In this document: in pieces, positions 17,376 to 28,345 of the stretch
Layout: every line of letters begins with the position of its first letter
Position numbering within the stretch: position 1 is the first letter of the stretch
NCBI RefSeq assembly: GCF_001953745.1
Contig: NZ_LWLN01000001.1
Location: 2,976,001-3,040,000, forward strand
DNA from: Natrinema saccharevitans
GTDB lineage: Archaea; Halobacteriota; Halobacteria; Halobacteriales; Natrialbaceae
Direction of reading: 5' to 3'
Length of the DNA: 64,000 nt
The notes under the pieces: model-generated
Database searches by the model: none
The model's input: the letters and a program-made list of their open reading frames with translations, nothing else
What the model was told of the DNA's origin: nothing
Position numbers and translations under genes: made by a program

Positions 17376-18887
17376 TCAGTACGGATACTCTCTCGGTTCG
17401 CGCTGGACCGAGATCCACTTCACCGTCGTTAGTGTCTCGAGGATCCACTCGTCGTTGTACCGACCCATTCCCGACGCGCCGACACCGCCGAACGCGACGT
17501 GCGGTTCGTCGTTCAACGGCTGGTCGTTGATGTGGACCATGCCGGTTTCCATCGCGTCGGCCACGTCACGCGCCCGGGCGACGTCCGTCGAGTGAACCGA
17601 TCCCGACAGCCCGTATTCGGTGTCGTTGGCGATCCGAATCGCTTCCTCGTCGGTTTCGAAGGGAACGACTGGCGCGACCGGGCCGAAGTGTTCGTTGCAG
17701 GCGACCGGCATGTCGCTGGTGACATCCGAAAGTACCGTCGGCTCGACGAACAGCCCCTCGTAGTCGCCGCCAGCCTCGACCGTCGCACCGCGCTCGACCG
17801 ACTCCTCGAGGAAGCCGACGATCTTGTCGCGCTGACTCTCGTTGATGACCGGACCGACGAGGGTCCCCTCCTCGAGGGGATCGCCGATGGGGAGTTGCTC
17901 GGCGCGGTCGGCCAGTCCAGCCACGTACTCGTCGTACAGCGATTCGTGGACCAGATGGCGGTTGATGGAGATGCACTCCTGTCCCTGGTGGGTGAACGAG
18001 CCGAACGCGCCGGCGTCGATCGCCCGCTCGAGGTCGGCGTCTTCGAGGACGACGTGGGCGTTGTTGCCGCCCAGTTCGAGTGCGGGTTCCGTGTACGCAC
18101 CGACGGCGCGCTGGCCGACGCCGCGTCCGACTTCCGAGGAGCCGGTAAACGACATCACCGACGGAACCGAGTGGCCCGAGAAATGGTCGCCGATCTCGTG
18201 ACCGTAGCCGGGGACGACGTTCAGGACGCCCGCCGGGAGGCCGGCCTCCTCGAAGACCTTCGCGAGGACGAGTCCGCCCGTTATCGGGGTGTGTTCGTCG
18301 GGTTTTAACACCACGCTGTTGCCGAGCGCGATAGCGGGTGCGACGACGCGACTGGAGAGATACAGCGGGAAGTTCCACGGCGTGATGACGCCGACGACGC
18401 CGGCCGGTTCGCGCACGAGCAGGTTCTCCTTGCCCGGCGTGACCGAGTCCTTGCGGCGACCGCCGTCGCGCATCGCCAGTCCGGCACCGACCTCCATCGT
18501 CCCCTGGGCGAGCTGGGTCTCGAAGTCCGCTTTCAGCTCGACGCCGCCGCACTCGACCGCGAACAACGTCTCGAGGTCGTCGGCGTACTCTCCCAGCAAC
18601 CGACAGGCCTCGGATACGATCCCGGCGCGCTCCTGGGGTGGCCGCTCCGCCCACGCCGCTTGCGCTTCCGCCGCGATCGCGTACGCCTCGTCGACGTCGC
18701 CCTCGGTTCCCGAGGGGACCGTCGTCAGGCGCGTCCGCGTCGCGGGGTTTTCGACGTCGATCAGGTCACGGTCACCCGCGGGAACCCACTCCCCGTCGAG
18801 ATACAGCGCGTTCCATCCGGTTTCCGGCGCGATCTCGAGGTCGTCGACGGCGATCTCGTCGGCTGATTCCGCACTCGTATTCGTCAT
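17376..18887 (-). CDS. NAD(P)-dependent aldehyde dehydrogenase
   Basis: 503 residues. Motifs are GVITPWNFPLYLSSRVVAPA (cofactor binding and catalytic Asn), ELGGNNAHVVLEDAD (catalytic Glu), FTHQGQECISINR (catalytic Cys) and NEHFGPVAPVVPFE. It oxidises an aldehyde to the acid in the cytosol; substrate is undetermined, with resemblance to benzaldehyde or succinate-semialdehyde types. It lies between the nusA-like gene and rps12, breaking the usual ribosomal gene order, so it is likely a later insertion. Confidence 0.92.
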   Translation of the reverse strand: MTNTSAESADEIAVDDLEIAPETGWNALYLDGEWVPAGDRDLIDVENPATRTRLTTVPSGTEGDVDEAYAIAAEAQAAWAERPPQERAGIVSEACRLLGEYADDLETLFAVECGGVELKADFETQLAQGTMEVGAGLAMRDGGRRKDSVTPGKENLLVREPAGVVGVITPWNFPLYLSSRVVAPAIALGNSVVLKPDEHTPITGGLVLAKVFEEAGLPAGVLNVVPGYGHEIGDHFSGHSVPSVMSFTGSSEVGRGVGQRAVGAYTEPALELGGNNAHVVLEDADLERAIDAGAFGSFTHQGQECISINRHLVHESLYDEYVAGLADRAEQLPIGDPLEEGTLVGPVINESQRDKIVGFLEESVERGATVEAGGDYEGLFVEPTVLSDVTSDMPVACNEHFGPVAPVVPFETDEEAIRIANDTEYGLSGSVHSTDVARARDVADAMETGMVHINDQPLNDEPHVAFGGVGASGMGRYNDEWILETLTTVKWISVQREPREYPY

Positions 18888-19193
18888 GTGAGTCTGCCTA
18901 TCGGTGGGTACGGCTTATTCATTTGGTTCTGTAATTCACGATCGCGGACTATTCGATCGAGATCCGGACGATCCCGGCGTCACGGGGAGAAGCGAGGACG
19001 TCTTCGGCGACGCCGCCGTACCGGCAACGACCGAGACGGGTGATCTACAGTCGTCGCCGGGACACCCGCGACTGTCCTGTAGGCTCCGTAAACAGTGACG
19101 AGAACCCGTATGAGACCATCGTCGGGAACCGAACCGACCGGCCCCGACGCGGGGTGGCGTCGCTCGGCTCGACCGAGACGGTAGAAAACGGGG
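18888..19193. other. Intergenic region downstream of the nusA-like gene
   Basis: 306 bp. Near 18915-18930 the minus strand carries AATGAATAAGCCG, a TATA-like element for the aldehyde dehydrogenase. The rest, 3' of the nusA-like gene, shows no gene, tRNA or repeat. Confidence 0.4.
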
Positions 19194-19619
19194 CTACAAC
19201 AGCTGGATGTCGTCGATCCCGAAGTGGCGCTTCGCGAGAGTGCGGGCGGCGTCGATCGTGCGACCGTTCGTGCCGATCGCGACCCCGTGGTCCGCTTCCG
19301 CGACCTCGACGTACGCGACGGTATCGTCGTTTTCGCTGATCGTGACGTTGTAGACCGCCGCCGGTGCGAGCGCGTTCGCGACGAACTCCTCGGCGTTATC
19401 GGCGTCTTCGACGAGTCGGACCTGTGCGTCGGCACGGTCCTCGAACCGCTTTACGGTACGGCCGCCGGGACCGATCGCCTCGCTCATGCCGCCGCGTTCG
19501 ACGACGATCAGGAGGCTGTCACCGCCGTCGGTGACGAGACAGTCCCGCCCGTCGACGCCGGTCACGTCCTCGAAAGCCGCCAGATACTGCCGGGCGTCGT
19601 CGTCGAGGGTGACACCCAT
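19194..19619 (-). CDS. nusA: NusA-like KH-domain transcription factor
   Basis: 141 residues with two KH domains and no S1 domain, the archaeal form of NusA. KH signature loops are IGPGGRTVKRFEDRADAQVR and IGTNGRTIDAARTL. It follows rpoA2 by 3 nt and belongs to the RNA polymerase operon. Role in RNA binding, elongation or termination is by homology. Confidence 0.93.
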   Translation of the reverse strand: MGVTLDDDARQYLAAFEDVTGVDGRDCLVTDGGDSLLIVVERGGMSEAIGPGGRTVKRFEDRADAQVRLVEDADNAEEFVANALAPAAVYNVTISENDDTVAYVEVAEADHGVAIGTNGRTIDAARTLAKRHFGIDDIQLL

Positions 19620-19622
19620 CGA

Positions 19623-20819
19623 TCAGTCGGCCTGGCCGCTGCCGGAGGTCGTCGATCCCATCCGAAGGTCGACGTCGCCGGTGCCGAGCTTGATCGGCTT
19701 GCCGACGATGACGTTCTCCGTGACGCCGTCGAGATCGTCGACTTCGCCGTGGATCGCGGCGTTGAGCAGGTGGTTGACCGTCACCTCGAAGGCCGCACGG
19801 GCGAGTACCGAGTCCTTGTTGCCGGAGATACCGTGGCGGCCGATCGACTCGATCTCGCCGCGGTTGGTCATGATGTCCGCGACCAGCATCAGGTGGCGGA
19901 CGTTCACGTCGTCGAGGCCCTGTTCGGCCAGCGTGTTGTTCGTCTCCTCGATGATGGCCTCGCGGGCCGCCTCGATACCGAGGTTCCGGTGGATCTCGTG
20001 GATGTTGTTACACGTCGTTCGCGAGGCGTCGACGCCCTCGATCTCCAAGACATCGCCGAAGGCCGACCCCTCGGTGTAGAGGACGAACTCCTCGTTGCCG
20101 TTATCCAGTTCCTCGCGGCGGATAACGACCCGGGAGACATCCTCGATTCCCTTGAACGTAATGTCGCGCAGTTCCTCGACGAGCTGGAGGAGGTCCCGGT
20201 AAGACGGCTCCTCGGGGCCGAACTGGATCTCGGTGCCCTGCTGGACCGTCTTGACGCCCAGCGAGTCCTCGATGATCTCGGCGACCTCCTCGGGCGTGAT
20301 CATCCGCTCTTTGAGGGTGTCCTCGTTGAGCGAGATCTGGACGCGCATGTCCGCGACGTTCGTCGAGACGTCACCCAACGCGAGGATCTGGGTGGCCTCG
20401 ATCTTCCAGACGACCTCGTGGGCCTTCTCGCGCTCGGTCGCGTACTCGCCCTCGAGGTAGACGGTCATCATCGGCGTGTCCGGAGTCTTCCGGGCGTCGA
20501 CCAGCTCGATCAGCCGTGGCAGCCCCTGAGTCACGTCGATCTCGGCGACCCCCGCGTAGTGGAACGTGTTCATCGTCAGCTGGGTCCCGGGTTCGCCGAT
20601 CGACTGGGCCGAGACGGTCCCGACGGGGTCGAGCGGATCGACGCGAGTGTCGAGATACCGGGTTTCGACGGCCTTCGCCAGTTCGTCGGCGTCTTCGACC
20701 GTCGCGTCGCCGCGGTCCTCGAGGGTCTCGTAGACGTTGTCCTTGAGTCGCCGCGGGAGGTCGGTGTCCTCGACGACCGCGATGGTGTCGTCGTCGACGT
20801 CGTACTCGACGTTAGTCAT
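19623..20819 (-). CDS. rpoA2: DNA-directed RNA polymerase subunit A''
   Basis: 398 residues, the C-terminal half of the largest subunit. Hallmarks are [25 protein letters not shown] (bridge helix/trigger-loop region) and [18 protein letters not shown] near the C-terminus. It overlaps the end of rpoA1 by 8 bp. The split of the largest subunit is typical of archaea. Confidence 0.98.
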   Translation of the reverse strand: MTNVEYDVDDDTIAVVEDTDLPRRLKDNVYETLEDRGDATVEDADELAKAVETRYLDTRVDPLDPVGTVSAQSIGEPGTQLTMNTFHYAGVAEIDVTQGLPRLIELVDARKTPDTPMMTVYLEGEYATEREKAHEVVWKIEATQILALGDVSTNVADMRVQISLNEDTLKERMITPEEVAEIIEDSLGVKTVQQGTEIQFGPEEPSYRDLLQLVEELRDITFKGIEDVSRVVIRREELDNGNEEFVLYTEGSAFGDVLEIEGVDASRTTCNNIHEIHRNLGIEAAREAIIEETNNTLAEQGLDDVNVRHLMLVADIMTNRGEIESIGRHGISGNKDSVLARAAFEVTVNHLLNAAIHGEVDDLDGVTENVIVGKPIKLGTGDVDLRMGSTTSGSGQAD

Positions 20820-23739
20820 CGGAGCTCACCTCCGTGCCCTCGGTAAGTCGATCGTCGGCGTGTTCCGAGAGGTTCGTCGGGCGCGGCTTGGAGCCGAGGA
20901 ACTCCTCGCGGTCTTCCTCGGAGTCGAACTCCGAATCGAGGACGCGGTTGGCGATCGCCTCGACGTCGATGTCGTTGTCTTCGTCGGAGGAGACCTTGAC
21001 CGGCGAGGTGCCGTCCTCGCCGAACTCGAACTGGACGATCGTATCCGAGGTGTCCCGGACCGTGCCGTCGTACTGGGTCTCGAGTTCCGAGAGGGCGTTG
21101 ATCAGCCGCCGCTGCAGGTAGCCGGACTTCGAGGTCCGGACTGCAGTGTCGACCAGGCCCTCGCGGCCGCCCATCGCGTGGAAGAAGAACTCTCGCGGGG
21201 TGAGCCCGCTGGTGTAGGAGTTCTCGACGAAGCCGTGGGCCTCGGCCGAGAGGTCGTTCGGTTCGTAGTGCGAGAGGGTGCGGTCCTCGTAGCCGCGGTT
21301 GATCCGCTCGCCTCGAACGGCCTGCTGGCCGACCGCGCCGGCCATCTGGGTCAGGTTGAGCATCGACCCACGCGCACCGGAGTTTGCCATGACGACCGCG
21401 GGGTTGTCGTCCTGGAAGTGTTCGTCCGCGATGTTCCCGGCGTTGTCACGCGCACGCGAGAGGGTCTGCATGATCTTCATCTCGAGGGTCTCGTCGATCG
21501 TCCGGCCGGGGAGGCTCTCGAGTTCGTTGCGCTCGTAGGCCTCGATCAGTTCCTCGACGCGGTCGTTAGCGTCCGCGATGGTCTCGTCGATGCGGGACTC
21601 GGCCTCATCGGGGATGGTCTCGTCGTCGATCCCGATCGAGAACCCGAAGTGCATGATCGCACGCATCGCCAGCGTCGAGACCTCGTTAACGAAGATCCGG
21701 GCGCGGGTGTTGCCGTAGACCTTCGTGATGGTGTCGACGATCTCGCCGCCGAACTCGCCGACCTCGTCCTCGGCGATGGTCCCCTTGAGCAACTGGCCGT
21801 CCTCGACGACGACCTCGTCGCCGACGGTGCCGGTGAACTCCAGATCGAGGTCGTCGGGAAGCAGTTCCGAGAAGACGTCGTGACCGGTCCAGAACGGCTC
21901 GCCCTCGTCGTCGACGCCGCTCGGCTCGGGCAGTTCGTCGATCCGGGTGGCACGCAGCAGGTCCAGCGCCTGCGTCTCGTTGAATCGGGGGTTGTCGTGG
22001 GTCAGGAGGTACATCCCACTGATGTGGTCCTGAATCGCCCCGATGATGTTCTCGCCGAACCGCGGCGAGAGCATCTGTTCCTGGACGCGCATGAGGACGC
22101 GCGCCTCGGCGCGGGCCTCCTCGTTTTGCAGCGCGTGCATGTTCATCTCGTCGCCGTCGAAGTCGGCGTTGTAGGGCGGACAGACGACGGTGTTCAGCCG
22201 GAACGTCTTGTACGGCATGACCACGACCTCGTGGGCCATGATCGACATCCGGTGCAGCGACGGCTGGCGGTTGAAGATGACGATGTCGCCGTCGATGAGG
22301 TGCCGATTCACTTCCCAGCCGGCCTCGACCTTCTCCGCGAGCTGCTCGCAGTTCTTCTCGGTCACCTTCAGCCGGCGACCGTCCGGCCGTCGGACGTAGT
22401 TCGCGCCGGGGTGGCCCTCCGGCCCGTTGGAGACGAACCGCCGGGCGTCCTCTAAGTTGCGCTCGGTGACGTTCATCGTCTGGGTCATCTCCTTGGCCAC
22501 GCGATCGGGGACACCGACCTCGTTGAGCGAGAGCGTCGGGTCCGGCGAGATGACGGTCCGAGCCGAGAAGTTGACACGCTTCCCGGACAGCGAGCCGCGG
22601 AAACGACCCTCCTTGCCCTTCAGGCGCTGGGAGAGGGTCTTGAGGGGGCGGCCGGAGCGGTGTCGCGCCGGCGGCGTCCCCGAGATCTCGTTGTCCATGA
22701 ACGTCGTGACGTGGTACTGCAACAGCTCCCAGAGGTCCTCGATGATCAGCTGGGGCGCACCGGCCTCGCGGTTCTCCATGAACCGCTGGTTGATCCGGAT
22801 GATGTCGACCAGCTTGTGGGTGAGGTCGTCCTCGGAACGCTGGCCGTTGTCGAGCGTGATCGACGGCCGCGCGGTGACCGGCGGCACGGGGAGGACGGTG
22901 AGGATCATCCACTCGGGCCGGGAGCGCTCGGGGTTGATCCCCAGTACCTCCATGTCCTCGTCCGGGATGGCTTCGAACCAGTCCCGGATATCGCTCGGCA
23001 TCAGCTTGTTCGTGTCCTCCTCGGTCAGATCGATGTCCAGGGCCTTCTCGATGGCCTTGCGCTGGCTCTCCCGGGGACGGAACGAGCCCGAGAGGATCTC
23101 GTTGACCCGGGTGAGTTCGATCTCGGTCTGCTCGGCGAGTTCGTCCGGCGTCGTCCGCTCGATGCCTTCCTCCTCGTTGCCCTGCATCGCGCCGGCGATG
23201 CGCTGGGAGTACTCGCTGGTCAGGACCTGCTGGACCTCGTAGTAGGTCGTGGGCTTCTCGTGGTCGATGTCGTACTGGATCTCGCCGCAGAACGGACATC
23301 GGTCTTTCTTGCGGGCCTGCCGGATCGCCGCCTTGGTCACGTCGTTTAAGTCCCGGCTCAGCTTCCGCGATTCGTCGAGCTGGTCGTGGAACTCGTCGCG
23401 CTCGTCCTCGGTCAGCAGCAGGCGGGAACACTCCCGGCAGGTGCCACGCAGGAGCCGTCGAATGAGCTTCGTGAAGCCGACGTGGATTACCGGCGCGGCC
23501 AGTTCGATGTGACCGAAGTGGCCGTTACAGGACCCGGAGTGCTTCCCGCAGGTCTTGCACTCGAGGCCGGGGTCGATGACGCCGAGGCGTGGGTCCATCA
23601 ACCCCATGTCGATGGGGAAGCCGTCGTCGTCGTAGGTGTCGGCGGTGATGATCTTCGTCGCACTCATCTCCCGGTACTCCTCGGGCTCCATGAGCCCGAA
23701 GGTGATCGCTCCGATGTCTTTGGGTGTCGTGTCTTGCAT
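20812..23739 (-). CDS. rpoA1: DNA-directed RNA polymerase subunit A'
   Basis: 975 residues. The N-terminal zinc site is [21 protein letters not shown]; the catalytic magnesium site is [13 protein letters not shown]; other blocks are [15 protein letters not shown] and [18 protein letters not shown]. It forms the clamp and active centre. Within the operon it lies 3 nt after rpoB1 and overlaps rpoA2. Confidence 0.99.
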   Translation of the reverse strand: MQDTTPKDIGAITFGLMEPEEYREMSATKIITADTYDDDGFPIDMGLMDPRLGVIDPGLECKTCGKHSGSCNGHFGHIELAAPVIHVGFTKLIRRLLRGTCRECSRLLLTEDERDEFHDQLDESRKLSRDLNDVTKAAIRQARKKDRCPFCGEIQYDIDHEKPTTYYEVQQVLTSEYSQRIAGAMQGNEEEGIERTTPDELAEQTEIELTRVNEILSGSFRPRESQRKAIEKALDIDLTEEDTNKLMPSDIRDWFEAIPDEDMEVLGINPERSRPEWMILTVLPVPPVTARPSITLDNGQRSEDDLTHKLVDIIRINQRFMENREAGAPQLIIEDLWELLQYHVTTFMDNEISGTPPARHRSGRPLKTLSQRLKGKEGRFRGSLSGKRVNFSARTVISPDPTLSLNEVGVPDRVAKEMTQTMNVTERNLEDARRFVSNGPEGHPGANYVRRPDGRRLKVTEKNCEQLAEKVEAGWEVNRHLIDGDIVIFNRQPSLHRMSIMAHEVVVMPYKTFRLNTVVCPPYNADFDGDEMNMHALQNEEARAEARVLMRVQEQMLSPRFGENIIGAIQDHISGMYLLTHDNPRFNETQALDLLRATRIDELPEPSGVDDEGEPFWTGHDVFSELLPDDLDLEFTGTVGDEVVVEDGQLLKGTIAEDEVGEFGGEIVDTITKVYGNTRARIFVNEVSTLAMRAIMHFGFSIGIDDETIPDEAESRIDETIADANDRVEELIEAYERNELESLPGRTIDETLEMKIMQTLSRARDNAGNIADEHFQDDNPAVVMANSGARGSMLNLTQMAGAVGQQAVRGERINRGYEDRTLSHYEPNDLSAEAHGFVENSYTSGLTPREFFFHAMGGREGLVDTAVRTSKSGYLQRRLINALSELETQYDGTVRDTSDTIVQFEFGEDGTSPVKVSSDEDNDIDVEAIANRVLDSEFDSEEDREEFLGSKPRPTNLSEHADDRLTEGTEVSSDD

Positions 23740-23742
23740 GGG

Positions 23743-25572
23743 TTAGACGGCGTCCTCCAGTTCGAGTCGCGGTGCGATACCCAGCGCCTTCATCTCGTCC
23801 AAGAGGAGCTTGAACGCGTAGCTCATCTCGATCTCGTGGATATCGGTCTCCTCGTCGCAGTTCGGACAGTAGACACGCCGTTGTTCGACGTTCTCGACCG
23901 CGCTCATCCCGCAGTTCGCACAGACGTGGATGAACTCGCGGTCGGACTCGTCGAGCAGCCGTTCCTTCAGCGTCATCGCGGCCCCGTGGCCGATGAACAC
24001 GTCGCGTTCCATCTCCCCGATACGGAGCCCGCCCTCGCGGGCCCGGCCCTCGGTGGGCTGGCGGGTCAGCACCTGCACCGGCCCGCGCGAGCGGGCGTGC
24101 AACTTGTTCGAGACCATGTGGTAGAGCTTCTGGTAGAAGATCACGCCGACGAAGATTTCGGCCTCGATCTTCTCGCCGGAGATGCCCGAGTACATGGTCT
24201 CCTTGCCGGCGGAATCGAAGCCGGCCTCCTCGAGCCCCTCGCGGAGCTCGTCCTTGTCCTCGCCGAGGAACGGGGTCCCGTCGACGCGCCGGCCTTCCAT
24301 CGAGCCGAGCTTGCCGCCGATCATCTCGAGGATGTGGCCGACGGTCATCCGCGACGGCAGCGCGTGGGGGTTCAGGACGAGGTCGGGAACGACCCCTTCC
24401 TCGGTGAAGGGCATGTCCTCCTGGGGCGCGAGGTGGCCGACGACACCCTTCTGGCCGTGTCGCGATGCGAACTTGTCCCCGAGTTCGGGGATCCGCTCGT
24501 CGCGCACCGAGACCTTCGAGAGCTTCGAGCCGTCCTCACCCTCCATGAGCGTGACGGTGTCGACGATCCCCGACTCACCCGAGCGCATGGTGACGGAGGT
24601 CTCGCGCCGCTTCTGGGGCGAGAGTCCGCCCATATCGTCGGGCTCCTCGAGGAATCGCGGCGGACTCGTCTTCCCGAGCAGGACGGAGTTCTCGTCGACC
24701 TCGGTCTCGGGGTTGACGAGGCCGTCCTCGTCGAGGTGGTTGTAGGCCTCCTCGCCGCGGGCACCGCGGACGTCCTGGGAAGGGATCTCGAAACGGTCCT
24801 CCTGGCCGCCGGGGTAACGGCGTTCCTCGCCCTCGTAGGTCCGGAAGAAGTGAGAGCGAGCGAGCGCGCGCTCGACGCTGGCCTTGTTCATGACCAGCGC
24901 GTCCTCGATGTTGAACCCCTCGTAGCTCATCACCGCGACGACGAAGTTCTGGGCCGCGGGCCGTTCGTCGTAGCCGATCTGCTCTGTCGTCTGGGTCTTG
25001 ACCATCGAGAGCTGGGGGTAATGCAGCAGGTGCTGGCGCGTGTCCGGTCGGATCCGGTAGTTCGCGCTGGGCAGGCCAAGCGACTGCTTGATCATCCCCG
25101 CTCCCATCGTAATGCGGGGGCTGGCGTTGTGCTCGGGGTAGGGGATCATCCCCGCACCGATCGAGAAGATCAGCGATGGGTCGATCTCGAGGTGGGTGTG
25201 GTTCTCGGTCAAATCGTCCTCGTCGACGCCCACGAGGATGTCCTCTTCCTCCTCGGCGTCGATGAACTCGATGTACCCGTGATCGACCAGATCCTCGAAC
25301 TCGAGATCCCCCTCGCGGAGCGCCTCGATCTCCTGTTCGGAGATGCGCGGTTCGCCGTCCTCGACGACCAGAAGCGGTCGTCGCGCGCGGCCGGCGTCGG
25401 CGTTGACGATCACTTCGCGGGTACGGTCTTTGACCGAGACGTTGACCATCTCGCTCACGTCGCCGATGCGTCGCGCTTCCCGGATCTGTTCTGCCAGTTC
25501 GTGCGGATCGGGGTGGGTCCCCACCAGCGATCCGTTGACGTAGACTTTCGCCTCTCGTTTTTGGCTGCTCAT
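23743..25572 (-). CDS. rpoB1: DNA-directed RNA polymerase subunit B'
   Basis: 609 residues, the C-terminal half of the second-largest subunit. Motifs are [35 protein letters not shown] and [19 protein letters not shown]-terminal zinc ribbon reads [10 protein letters not shown] and YCPNCDEE. Separate B' and B'' genes are characteristic of euryarchaea including haloarchaea. Confidence 0.98.
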   Translation of the reverse strand: MSSQKREAKVYVNGSLVGTHPDPHELAEQIREARRIGDVSEMVNVSVKDRTREVIVNADAGRARRPLLVVEDGEPRISEQEIEALREGDLEFEDLVDHGYIEFIDAEEEEDILVGVDEDDLTENHTHLEIDPSLIFSIGAGMIPYPEHNASPRITMGAGMIKQSLGLPSANYRIRPDTRQHLLHYPQLSMVKTQTTEQIGYDERPAAQNFVVAVMSYEGFNIEDALVMNKASVERALARSHFFRTYEGEERRYPGGQEDRFEIPSQDVRGARGEEAYNHLDEDGLVNPETEVDENSVLLGKTSPPRFLEEPDDMGGLSPQKRRETSVTMRSGESGIVDTVTLMEGEDGSKLSKVSVRDERIPELGDKFASRHGQKGVVGHLAPQEDMPFTEEGVVPDLVLNPHALPSRMTVGHILEMIGGKLGSMEGRRVDGTPFLGEDKDELREGLEEAGFDSAGKETMYSGISGEKIEAEIFVGVIFYQKLYHMVSNKLHARSRGPVQVLTRQPTEGRAREGGLRIGEMERDVFIGHGAAMTLKERLLDESDREFIHVCANCGMSAVENVEQRRVYCPNCDEETDIHEIEMSYAFKLLLDEMKALGIAPRLELEDAV

Positions 25573-25575
25573 GAT

Positions 25576-27156
25576 TTAGTCGTCCCCTGAGGCCGCCGTT
25601 CGTTCGATGCCCTCGAGGCCGGGAATGCCCTCGACCCCCATCGATGCCAGTTCGCGTTTGAGTTCCTGTTCGTCCTCGACGTTCTGGGACAGTTCCATCG
25701 ACTGGGCGAAGTTCTTCACCAGCCCACAGTTGGGACCCTCCGGCGTCTCGGAGGGTCCGATGCGACCCCACTGGGTCGCGTGCAGGTCCCGCGCCTCGAA
25801 GTGTGGCTGCGAGCGAGAAAGCGGGCTGCGAAGCCGACGCAGGTGCGAGAGAACGCCCATGAAGTCGGTTCGGTCGACCAGCTGGGAGACACCCGAGCGG
25901 CCGCCGACCCAGTTACCCGTCGCGATCGGGTGTTCGAGGCGTTCGGTCAGGACGTCCGAGCGGACGACCGTGTTGACCGAGAGCTGCCGATTACGCATGT
26001 TCGCGCGCTCGAGCTGGTATTTGACGTCCCGGGCGAGCTTGTTCAGCGCGGTCCGGAACAGGTCTTTCATCAGATCGCCGCTCACCTTCAGCCGCTTGTT
26101 CGCGTAGTGGTCCTTGTCGTCGGATTCGCGACGCCCGAGCGCCAGCTCGAAACAGGCCTCGGCCATCCGACAGAGGTAGTGAGCCTTGTTGATGCGGACG
26201 TCCTCCTCCTCGACGCCGTCCTCGTGGAGATGGGGCAGGAGGTACCGATCGATGACGTAGTTCGCGCGCTTGAGCTGGTAGTTCTTGCCCTGGCCGGAGG
26301 CGACGCGTTTGCCCAGTTCCTCGATGGCCTCCTCCTCGGTCTGGACCTCCGCTTCCTCCAGGTTCTCGAGCATGTACTTGACGACCTCGGGATCGTTCGA
26401 GACCTTGTGGACGATCTCCTCGTCCGATTCGAGTCCGAGGGCGCGCACGAGGGTGACAAAGTTGATGGATCCAGAGACCGAGGGGAAGGATACCTCGAGC
26501 AGGCCGTCCCGGGTCCGCTCACACAGCACCAGGGCGCGGTAGCCACGGCGCTGGCTGAATGTCTTTGCGACCTGGATCTCGTCGCCGTACTTGGTGTCGT
26601 ACTCCGCGAGGATCTTGTTCGGCGCGAGGTCCTCGCTGGTCATCAACACCCGCTCGGAGCCGTTGACGATGAAGTAGCCCCCGGGGTCGGCGGGGTCCTC
26701 GCCGATCTCGATCAGTTCCTCGTCGGAGAAGCCGGCGATATTACACTTCTCGGAGCCGACCATGATCGGCATCCGACCGATCTTCGTCTCCGTGGAGTCG
26801 ACGACCCGCTGGTCGCCCTCCTCGCCCTTGACGATCGACATCTCCATGAAGACCGGCGCGGAGTAGGTAATGTTTCGAAGTCGGGCCTCCTGCGGATACA
26901 GCAGTTCCTCGGAGCCGTCGGCCTCGCGGACGCGGGGCGTGACGACGCGGACGTCGCCCAGCTCGACGTGGACCGGCTCCTCGCCTTCCTTGTCACCGAT
27001 GTCCGTGTCGATCGTCGCCTTCTCGTCGACGACCTCCTGCATCCCCCGGTTGAGGAAGGCGTTGAACGAGCGGTAGTGGTGTTCGGCGATCCGTTCCTTC
27101 GAGAAATATTCGCGCGAGATCTCTCGTCGTTTGTCGCGGTTGAGTTCCATTGCCAT
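25576..27156 (-). CDS. rpoB2: DNA-directed RNA polymerase subunit B''
   Basis: 526 residues. Blocks are GYFIVNGSERVLMTSEDLAPN, HLRRLRSPLSRSQPHFEARD and the rifampicin-region-like THATQWGRIGPSETPEGPNCG-type sequence. The start could be ATG at 27156 or the ATG two codons later. It abuts rpoH with no gap. Confidence 0.98.
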   Translation of the reverse strand: MAMELNRDKRREISREYFSKERIAEHHYRSFNAFLNRGMQEVVDEKATIDTDIGDKEGEEPVHVELGDVRVVTPRVREADGSEELLYPQEARLRNITYSAPVFMEMSIVKGEEGDQRVVDSTETKIGRMPIMVGSEKCNIAGFSDEELIEIGEDPADPGGYFIVNGSERVLMTSEDLAPNKILAEYDTKYGDEIQVAKTFSQRRGYRALVLCERTRDGLLEVSFPSVSGSINFVTLVRALGLESDEEIVHKVSNDPEVVKYMLENLEEAEVQTEEEAIEELGKRVASGQGKNYQLKRANYVIDRYLLPHLHEDGVEEEDVRINKAHYLCRMAEACFELALGRRESDDKDHYANKRLKVSGDLMKDLFRTALNKLARDVKYQLERANMRNRQLSVNTVVRSDVLTERLEHPIATGNWVGGRSGVSQLVDRTDFMGVLSHLRRLRSPLSRSQPHFEARDLHATQWGRIGPSETPEGPNCGLVKNFAQSMELSQNVEDEQELKRELASMGVEGIPGLEGIERTAASGDD

Positions 27157-27384
27157 TTATTCCACCACGAGTCGGTATACGACTGATTGGTCGGTCGTAC
27201 GCGAGTCGCGCACGATCTGGATGACGTCGCCGACCTCCGCGTCGTCGGGGAGCGCGGCGTCGTTGCGCTTGATTTTCGGCAGATCTGTACGATCGATGTT
27301 GTATTCCGTCAGCACCTCCTCGAGTTCGTCGTCCTCGAGGACGGTATGCTCCGGAACGAGTTCGTGTTGGCTTACGTCTACCAT
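27157..27384 (-). CDS. rpoH: DNA-directed RNA polymerase subunit H
   Basis: 75 residues with the RPB5 C-terminal fold: [19 protein letters not shown] followed by [18 protein letters not shown]. It opens the polymerase operon (H-B''-B'-A'-A''-nusA), as in other haloarchaea. Confidence 0.97.
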   Translation of the reverse strand: MVDVSQHELVPEHTVLEDDELEEVLTEYNIDRTDLPKIKRNDAALPDDAEVGDVIQIVRDSRTTDQSVVYRLVVE

Positions 27385-27700
27385 GTGTGGGTGTGCGTGT
27401 CTGCTATCGGGAGAGAAGCGGCTGTCACGAGATACTACAGGCAGGTAGCGGCGGGAACCATTTAACGGTTACTAACTCGAGGCACAAGCGGGGCTACCCG
27501 GCCGGGCGAACCTGACCGGAGCGAACGATCACACTCGGGAGTAGCCGGTTCTCAGTTATATTCCTTGTGGGTCGTGTGATCCGGTATCACGATGTGGGCG
27601 AGAGGGGCGCTCGAGGCGACGGTCGTGGATCGATTGACCGTACCACACGGGTCTCGATTGAAAAGCCTTAATACTGTAACCGCGAAACGAAGAGTTGCGA
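27385..27700. other. Intergenic region upstream of the RNAP operon
   Basis: 316 bp. On the minus strand CGTTAAATGG at about 27458-27468 is a TATA-like box for rpoH, giving a 5' leader of roughly 50 nt. On the plus strand CCTTAATAC at about 27666-27674 is a box-A-like element 30 nt before tRNA-Asp. No gene is seen. Confidence 0.45.
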
Positions 27701-27773
27701 GCCCGGGTGGTGTAGTGGCCCATCATACGACCCTGTCACGGTCGTGACGCGGGTTCAAATCCCGCCTCGGGCG
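27701..27773 (+). tRNA. tRNA-Asp (GTC), copy 1
   Basis: 73 nt, folds as a standard cloverleaf. The acceptor is GCCCGGG with CTCGGGC (one G-T pair), the anticodon loop is in CCTGTCACGG with anticodon GTC, and the T arm is GCGGGTTCAAATCCCGC. The discriminator base is G and CCA is not encoded. A TATA-like CCTTAATAC lies about 30 nt upstream. The gene is 100% identical to copy 2. Confidence 0.97.
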
Positions 27774-27903
27774 CTTTTCCGATCTCAACTTCCACGAGCG
27801 GTCAGCTCACTTGCCGTGAGTGGTCTGAGGCCGGAAAAGCAGTACTCGGATTCGAATTAGGAGCCGCTTCGCTGCGATCGCGGTTCAAAATCCCGTCTCG
27901 GGC
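27773..27903 (+). repeat. Post-tRNA stem-loops and T-arm-like remnant (copy 1)
   Basis: Directly after tRNA-Asp copy 1, GCTTTTCCG (27773-27781) and CGGAAAAGC (27832-27840) form a 9-bp stem enclosing a smaller CTCAC/GTGAG hairpin. Then CGGATTCGAA and GCGGTTCAAAATCCCG (27880-27895) form a degenerate inverted pair. The end, GCGGTTCAAAATCCCGTCTCGGGC, matches the 3' part of the tRNA with two differences. Confidence 0.7.
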
Positions 27904-28148
27904 ATTGTTCCGGAACTAATCGGAAAGCAGCGCGTAGAACTACAAAAACGTGGCCGGCGAAGTTCGGGAACGACGAGTCGAGTTCGGGAGTGTAACTCAG
28001 TCTCGGCTGTCTATCTGACACAGAGGCTGATCTCTCGGGAACGCGAGTCGCGATACACGAGTACTGACGAGAAAACGTGTCATCCAGCATTGAGAACAGT
28101 CGGGGAACAAAACCCTTAATACTCCGACGGCGAAACGAGGAGTTGCGA

Positions 28149-28221
28149 GCCCGGGTGGTGTAGTGGCCCATCATACGACCCTGTCACGGTCGTGACGCGG
28201 GTTCAAATCCCGCCTCGGGCG
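28149..28221 (+). tRNA. tRNA-Asp (GTC), copy 2
   Basis: Identical to copy 1 over all 73 nt. The upstream box CCCTTAATACTCC differs from copy 1 at several positions but keeps the CTTAATACT core. A T-arm-mimicking palindrome follows at 28296-28345. Confidence 0.97.
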
Positions 28222-28295
28222 CTTTTCCCACTCTCAACTTCCACGAGCGGTCAGCTCACTTGCCGTGAGGAGTCAGAGACCGGAAAAGCGGTACT

Positions 28296-28345
28296 CGGGA
28301 TTTGAATCAGAGAGTTGCTTCGCTGCGACCGCGGTTCAAATCCCG
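28296..28345. repeat. T-arm-mimicking palindrome downstream of tRNA-Asp copy 2
   Basis: Perfect 11-bp inverted arms CGGGATTTGAA (28296-28306) and TTCAAATCCCG (28335-28345) with a 28-nt spacer. The right arm continues as CCTCG and copies the T-arm to acceptor side of the tRNA. A similar structure follows tRNA-Pro at 63942-63998. Confidence 0.75.

Noticed and set aside
20737-22455. 572-codon plus-strand open frame opposite rpoA1
   Set aside because: The same effect of GC-rich codon bias on the opposite strand of rpoA1.
23386-25590. 734-codon plus-strand open frame opposite rpoB1
   Set aside because: Antisense to a complete RNA polymerase subunit gene and compositionally typical of such shadows.
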